A stretch of DNA of 64,000 nucleotides from Pseudomonadota bacterium (GTDB lineage: Bacteria; Pseudomonadota; Gammaproteobacteria; Competibacterales; Competibacteraceae): positions 1-64,000 of the forward strand of contig JAKLIY010000013.1 of assembly GCA_022709365.1 (NCBI GenBank). Reading direction: 5' to 3'. Positions 57,733 through 64,000 of this stretch are shown in pieces; the first letter of the stretch is position 1; each line of letters begins with the position of its first letter. The notes under the pieces were generated by a model. It worked only from the letters and a program-made list of their open reading frames with translations. It was not told the origin of the DNA and searched no databases. A program made the position numbers and the translations under genes.

Positions 57733-59079
57733 GTGGAGCATACCCTATGGAAAGCTTGCCAGGATTGCCTGGAACATGAACTGTCCGAAATCCAGTTGAG
57801 TACCTGGATTCGTCCACTGCACGCTCAGGAGGAAGCCGGTATTTTGCGCCTGCTTGCGCCGAATCGCTTCGTGCTGGACTGGGTCAAAAAACACCACCTG
57901 GCGCAGATCCAAACCGTACTCGAACAGTTGCGACCTGAGCAGCCTCCGGTGGTCCTGCTGGAAATCGGCAGCAACGGCTCGCCAATACCCCCCATCGCGA
58001 CCCCTTTCGAAGAAAAACCGATCAGCGAACCAACCGCTGAGCCTGCCGATCTCCTCAAAAGTGGAGTTCTCAACCCCGATTTCACCTTTGAAACCTTTGT
58101 CGAGGGCAATTCTAACCAGATCGCCCGTGCGGCCTGCCTGCAGGTCACTCAAAACCCGGGCAAGGCTTACAATCCGTTGTTTATCTATGGCGGCACCGGC
58201 TTGGGCAAAACCCATCTGATCCATGCGGTCGGTAACATGCTACGCGAGCGGAATCCGGAATCGCAAGTGGTCTATCAGAACTGCGAATATTTCGTGGCGG
58301 ACATGATCCGTTCCCTGCAGCACAACGCCATGAATGAATTTAAACGCCGCTATCGTTCGCTGGATGCGTTGCTCATCGATGATGTGCAGTTCTTGGCCGG
58401 AAAGGAACGCTCCCAGGAAGAATTTTTCTATACATTTAATAGCTTGCTTGAAAGCCGTCAGCAAGTCATTTTGACCTGCGACCGCTATCCCAAGGAAGTC
58501 GACGGGTTGGAAGATCGCCTGAAATCGCGCTTTGGCTCGGGTCTGACGGTCGCCGTCGAACCCCCGGAACTGGAGACCCGGGTAGCGATTCTCAAAAGCA
58601 AAGCCGAACAGGCCCAAATCGTTCTGCCTGATGAGGTGGCGTTTTTTATTGCCCAGCGCATCCGTTCCAACGTCCGCGAGCTGGAAGGAGCGCTGCGGCG
58701 GGTCTACGCTAACGCCCAGTTCACCGGCCGGGCGATCACGATCAGTTACGTCAAGGAAGTCCTGTACGATCTGCTGACGCTGCAGGAGAAGCTGGTCACT
58801 ATCGAAAATATCCAGAAGACCGTCGCGGACTATTACAAAATCCCGGTCGACGAACTGTTGTCCAATAGCCGACTACGCACCTTGTCCCGCCCTCGGCAGA
58901 TAGCGATGGCGCTGGCCAAGGAACTCACCACCCTCAGCCTGCCCGATATTGGCGAGGCGTTCGGCGGACGCGACCATACCACGGTTCTGCACGCTTGCCG
59001 GAAGATCCGCGAACTCCAGCACGGTGACCATCAAATTCACGATGACTTTACCAACTTGTTAACGACCCTCACGAACTGA
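57733..59079 (+). CDS. dnaA: Chromosomal replication initiator DnaA
   Basis: DnaA binds the boxes in oriC and melts the origin. The 448-aa protein has domain I ([20 protein letters not shown]), a linker, then the AAA+ domain with Walker [16 protein letters not shown] and Walker [13 protein letters not shown]. Domain IV ends in [16 protein letters not shown], the DnaA-box-binding helix. The start is GTG with an AAGGAGAA site; the frame opens 17 codons earlier without support. The origin lies directly downstream. Confidence 0.97.
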   Translation: MEHTLWKACQDCLEHELSEIQLSTWIRPLHAQEEAGILRLLAPNRFVLDWVKKHHLAQIQTVLEQLRPEQPPVVLLEIGSNGSPIPPIATPFEEKPISEPTAEPADLLKSGVLNPDFTFETFVEGNSNQIARAACLQVTQNPGKAYNPLFIYGGTGLGKTHLIHAVGNMLRERNPESQVVYQNCEYFVADMIRSLQHNAMNEFKRRYRSLDALLIDDVQFLAGKERSQEEFFYTFNSLLESRQQVILTCDRYPKEVDGLEDRLKSRFGSGLTVAVEPPELETRVAILKSKAEQAQIVLPDEVAFFIAQRIRSNVRELEGALRRVYANAQFTGRAITISYVKEVLYDLLTLQEKLVTIENIQKTVADYYKIPVDELLSNSRLRTLSRPRQIAMALAKELTTLSLPDIGEAFGGRDHTTVLHACRKIRELQHGDHQIHDDFTNLLTTLTN

Positions 59080-59198
59080 AAAAGCTGTGGATAACTTCTG
59101 TGGATAAGTGGATAACTTTTTGAACGGTGTTCATCACTAAAAAGCTGTGGATAACTTCTGTGGATAAGTAGATAACTTTTTGAACGGTGTTTATTAAA
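59079..59198. repeat. 60-bp tandem duplication in oriC
   Basis: Units 59079-59138 and 59139-59198 differ at only a few bases. Each carries two exact DnaA boxes and one degenerate box, so box number was doubled by a single duplication. Confidence 0.9.
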
Positions 59199-59594
59199 AC
59201 TTTTTATCTGCTGTAAATTATTTCATAAAAATGATTAATATCATGGATTTATTTCGTAATATCCGTAATTTTCAGCAAAATTATAAAAAATACTGTAATC
59301 GGTTTCGTAAAGTTGAGTATTTTCATTTACATAAATTGTAAATTTTAGAAAATTTTCCGGTTTATTTAAAAGAATTAAGCTGCTTGCAGAAAATAAGGAA
59401 AATAGCCTGTGGATAAGTCTGTGGATAACTTTGCCATTTCTGTGGATAACTCGTCCCAACCTGTGGATAACTTTTTGGGCCTAAAAAAGTTATCCACAGG
59501 AAAACCGACTTATCCACATTTTATCCACAGACTTATCCACAGGCAAAAAGCTTTTAAGTTATTGATAAATAAAAAATAAAAAAAGTTATCCACA
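59079..59594. other. Chromosomal origin oriC
   Basis: Between dnaA and dnaN there are 13 exact DnaA boxes. TGTGGATAA orientation: starts 59086, 59099, 59146, 59159, 59408, 59420, 59441, 59462. TTATCCACA orientation: starts 59490, 59510, 59521, 59533, 59586. Further near-matches lie at 59107 and 59167. The two arrays of 59408-59594 face each other. An AT-rich stretch (about 59199-59400) separates them from the dnaA-proximal boxes and is the likely unwinding element. I see no GATC cluster, so Dam/SeqA-type control is not evident. The rest of the gap to dnaN (59595-59772) should hold the dnaN promoter. Confidence 0.95.
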
Positions 59595-59772
59595 GAAAAT
59601 GCCCGACACAACAACAACAGTCTTTAATATTTAAAAAGAAGATATGATTGACCGGCCCAGATTCCAGATCGCGCCGGAAAGATAAATTTTAAAACCCCTG
59701 GCTTTTGTCAGGAATAGTCTCACCACCCTCTGGCTCGGCGCCACGGGTCCATAAACACATCTGGAGAACTTC

Positions 59773-60873
59773 ATGAAGCTGGAAGTCAAGCGTGAGCAGT
59801 TGCTCAAACCGCTGCAATCAGTGATCGGCGCCGTCGAGCGTCGGCAGACGCTGCCCATTCTGACCAACGTACTGCTGGTCGCCAGGGAGCGAGATATCAC
59901 TCTGACCGCCACTGATCTGGAAGTTGAACTATCAGTCCGGGCTGAACTGCCTGCGGAAACGCCGGGCGAAACGACGCTCCCGGCTCGTCGGCTGCATGAC
60001 ATCCTGCGGGCTTTACCGGAAGACGCCACGGTTACCATCAGTGTCGAAGGCGACAAGGCAACCGTGCGTTGTGGGCGCAGCCGGTTCACGCTGGTCACCC
60101 TGCCGGCTACCGATTTCCCGACACTGGAAGACTTGCCGTTCGACGGCGATATCCGCCTGCATCAGGGTGCGCTGCGCGGCATGATCGAGCGCACGCACTT
60201 CGCCATGGCGCAGCAGGACGTGCGTTACTACCTGAATGGCCTGCTGCTGGAAGTCAGTCCCAACATCCTGCGCTTGGTGGCGACTGACGGCCACCGGCTG
60301 GCGTTTCAGGAATTGCCCACCGAGGACAATACGGTGGAAGCGCGCCAAGTGATCGTGCCGCGCAAGGGCGTGTTGGAACTGCTGCGGTTGCTGGCCGACA
60401 GCGACGCCGAGGTGGTCCTGAAACTCGGCGCTAACCATTTGCGTGTACTGCTCGGCGAGATTCGCTTCACATCCAAGCTGATCGATGGCAAGTTCCCCGA
60501 CTATCAGCGCGTTATTCCTCGCGAGGGCGGCCGGGTGGTGATCGCCGACCGGCAGGTGCTGCGCAGCGCGCTAGCCCGGGCCGGCATCGTCCTCAACGAC
60601 AAAACTACCGGCGTCGCGCTGCAACTCGATGACTGGATCTTGCGGGCCAAGGCCCGAAATTCCGATCAGGAGGAAGCCGAGGAGGAAGTCGAGATCAACT
60701 ACAGCGGTGGATCGATGGAGATCGGCTTCAATGTGACCTACCTGCTCGATGCGCTGGGCGCGCTGAACGGCGAATTGGCCAAACTGTCCTTCTCGGACGC
60801 CGCCAGCAGTTGCCTGCTCGAAGAAGCCGAGGGCTATGGCGGCAAGCACGTCATTATGCCGATGCGGCTTTGA
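59773..60873 (+). CDS. dnaN: DNA polymerase III beta clamp DnaN
   Basis: The 366-aa sliding clamp that tethers DNA polymerases. Starts MKLEVKREQLLKPLQSVIGAV. It shows three repeated clamp subdomains, with family-typical RRQTLPILTNVLL, GDIRLHQGALRGMIERTHF and the C-terminal HVIMPMRL. Length matches the family. It follows oriC and precedes recF by 23 bases. Confidence 0.98.
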   Translation: MKLEVKREQLLKPLQSVIGAVERRQTLPILTNVLLVARERDITLTATDLEVELSVRAELPAETPGETTLPARRLHDILRALPEDATVTISVEGDKATVRCGRSRFTLVTLPATDFPTLEDLPFDGDIRLHQGALRGMIERTHFAMAQQDVRYYLNGLLLEVSPNILRLVATDGHRLAFQELPTEDNTVEARQVIVPRKGVLELLRLLADSDAEVVLKLGANHLRVLLGEIRFTSKLIDGKFPDYQRVIPREGGRVVIADRQVLRSALARAGIVLNDKTTGVALQLDDWILRAKARNSDQEEAEEEVEINYSGGSMEIGFNVTYLLDALGALNGELAKLSFSDAASSCLLEEAEGYGGKHVIMPMRL

Positions 60874-60896
60874 GTGAGCGTCAGGTTGCCTCCTGA

Positions 60897-64000
<3,104 letters not shown>

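Overview
The window is a stretch of a gammaproteobacterial chromosome that includes the replication origin. Evidence is the rpsU-yqeY-dnaG-rpoD macromolecular-synthesis block with a CAU-anticodon tRNA beside rpoD (as ileX sits in E. coli), the yebC-ruvCAB-tolQRAB-pal-cpoB-tRNA-Lys order, and the rpmH-rnpA-yidD-yidC-mnmE / dnaA-oriC-dnaN-recF-gyrB origin block. The core DNA is GC-rich. The mix with Mu-like phage remnants and a CIRCE-controlled groESL would fit a Competibacteraceae- or Chromatiales-like lineage, but that placement is a low-confidence guess.

Layout. 1-800: decayed mobile DNA (IS3-type OrfA remnant, C-terminal tyrosine recombinase remnant) abutting a tRNA-Ile(CAU). 920-5409: rpoD, dnaG, yqeY, rpsU (minus). 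5519-9339: tsaD, nadA, an alpha/beta hydrolase, yebC. 9342-17485: ruvCAB, a small EF-hand gene, the full tol-pal operon, tRNA-Lys. 17441-20036: a 2.6 kb cryptic Mu-like prophage remnant bounded by a 46-bp duplication of the tRNA-Lys 3' half, with frameshifted head genes. 20097-30098: envelope and metabolic genes (yqhA-like, DUF815 ATPase, prc, NYN protein, OmpA-like, HIT, DUF3108, nadC, dsbD, cutA). 30193-34004: groESL with both sigma-32-like and CIRCE signals, then a two-gene spermidine-synthase-like pair. 34318-35952: ETF-ubiquinone oxidoreductase.

36294-53564 is a 17.2 kb genomic island inserted at the 3' end of mnmE. It is bounded by perfect 37-bp direct repeats, and a DUF4102-type tyrosine integrase sits beside the mnmE-proximal repeat. 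Its right half carries a maintenance module (AlpA-like regulator, TOPRIM primase/ATPase, Topo VI-A/Spo11-like TOPRIM protein). Its left half carries a co-directional, largely AT-rich cluster: a PLD-like protein, a 1296-aa protein with a DUF559/Vsr-like nuclease domain joined to a RecQ-type helicase, a 327-aa coiled-coil protein, a tiny ORF, and an AlbA_2/Schlafen-type protein with a GHKL-like domain and winged helices. I do not recognise this combination as a named defence system. It is the strongest candidate for an undescribed anti-phage or anti-plasmid system here.

53550-64000 is the origin region. oriC lies between dnaA and dnaN and has 13 exact DnaA boxes, a 60-bp tandem duplication, an AT-rich unwinding-type segment and two box arrays pointing at each other. 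gyrB runs off the right edge.
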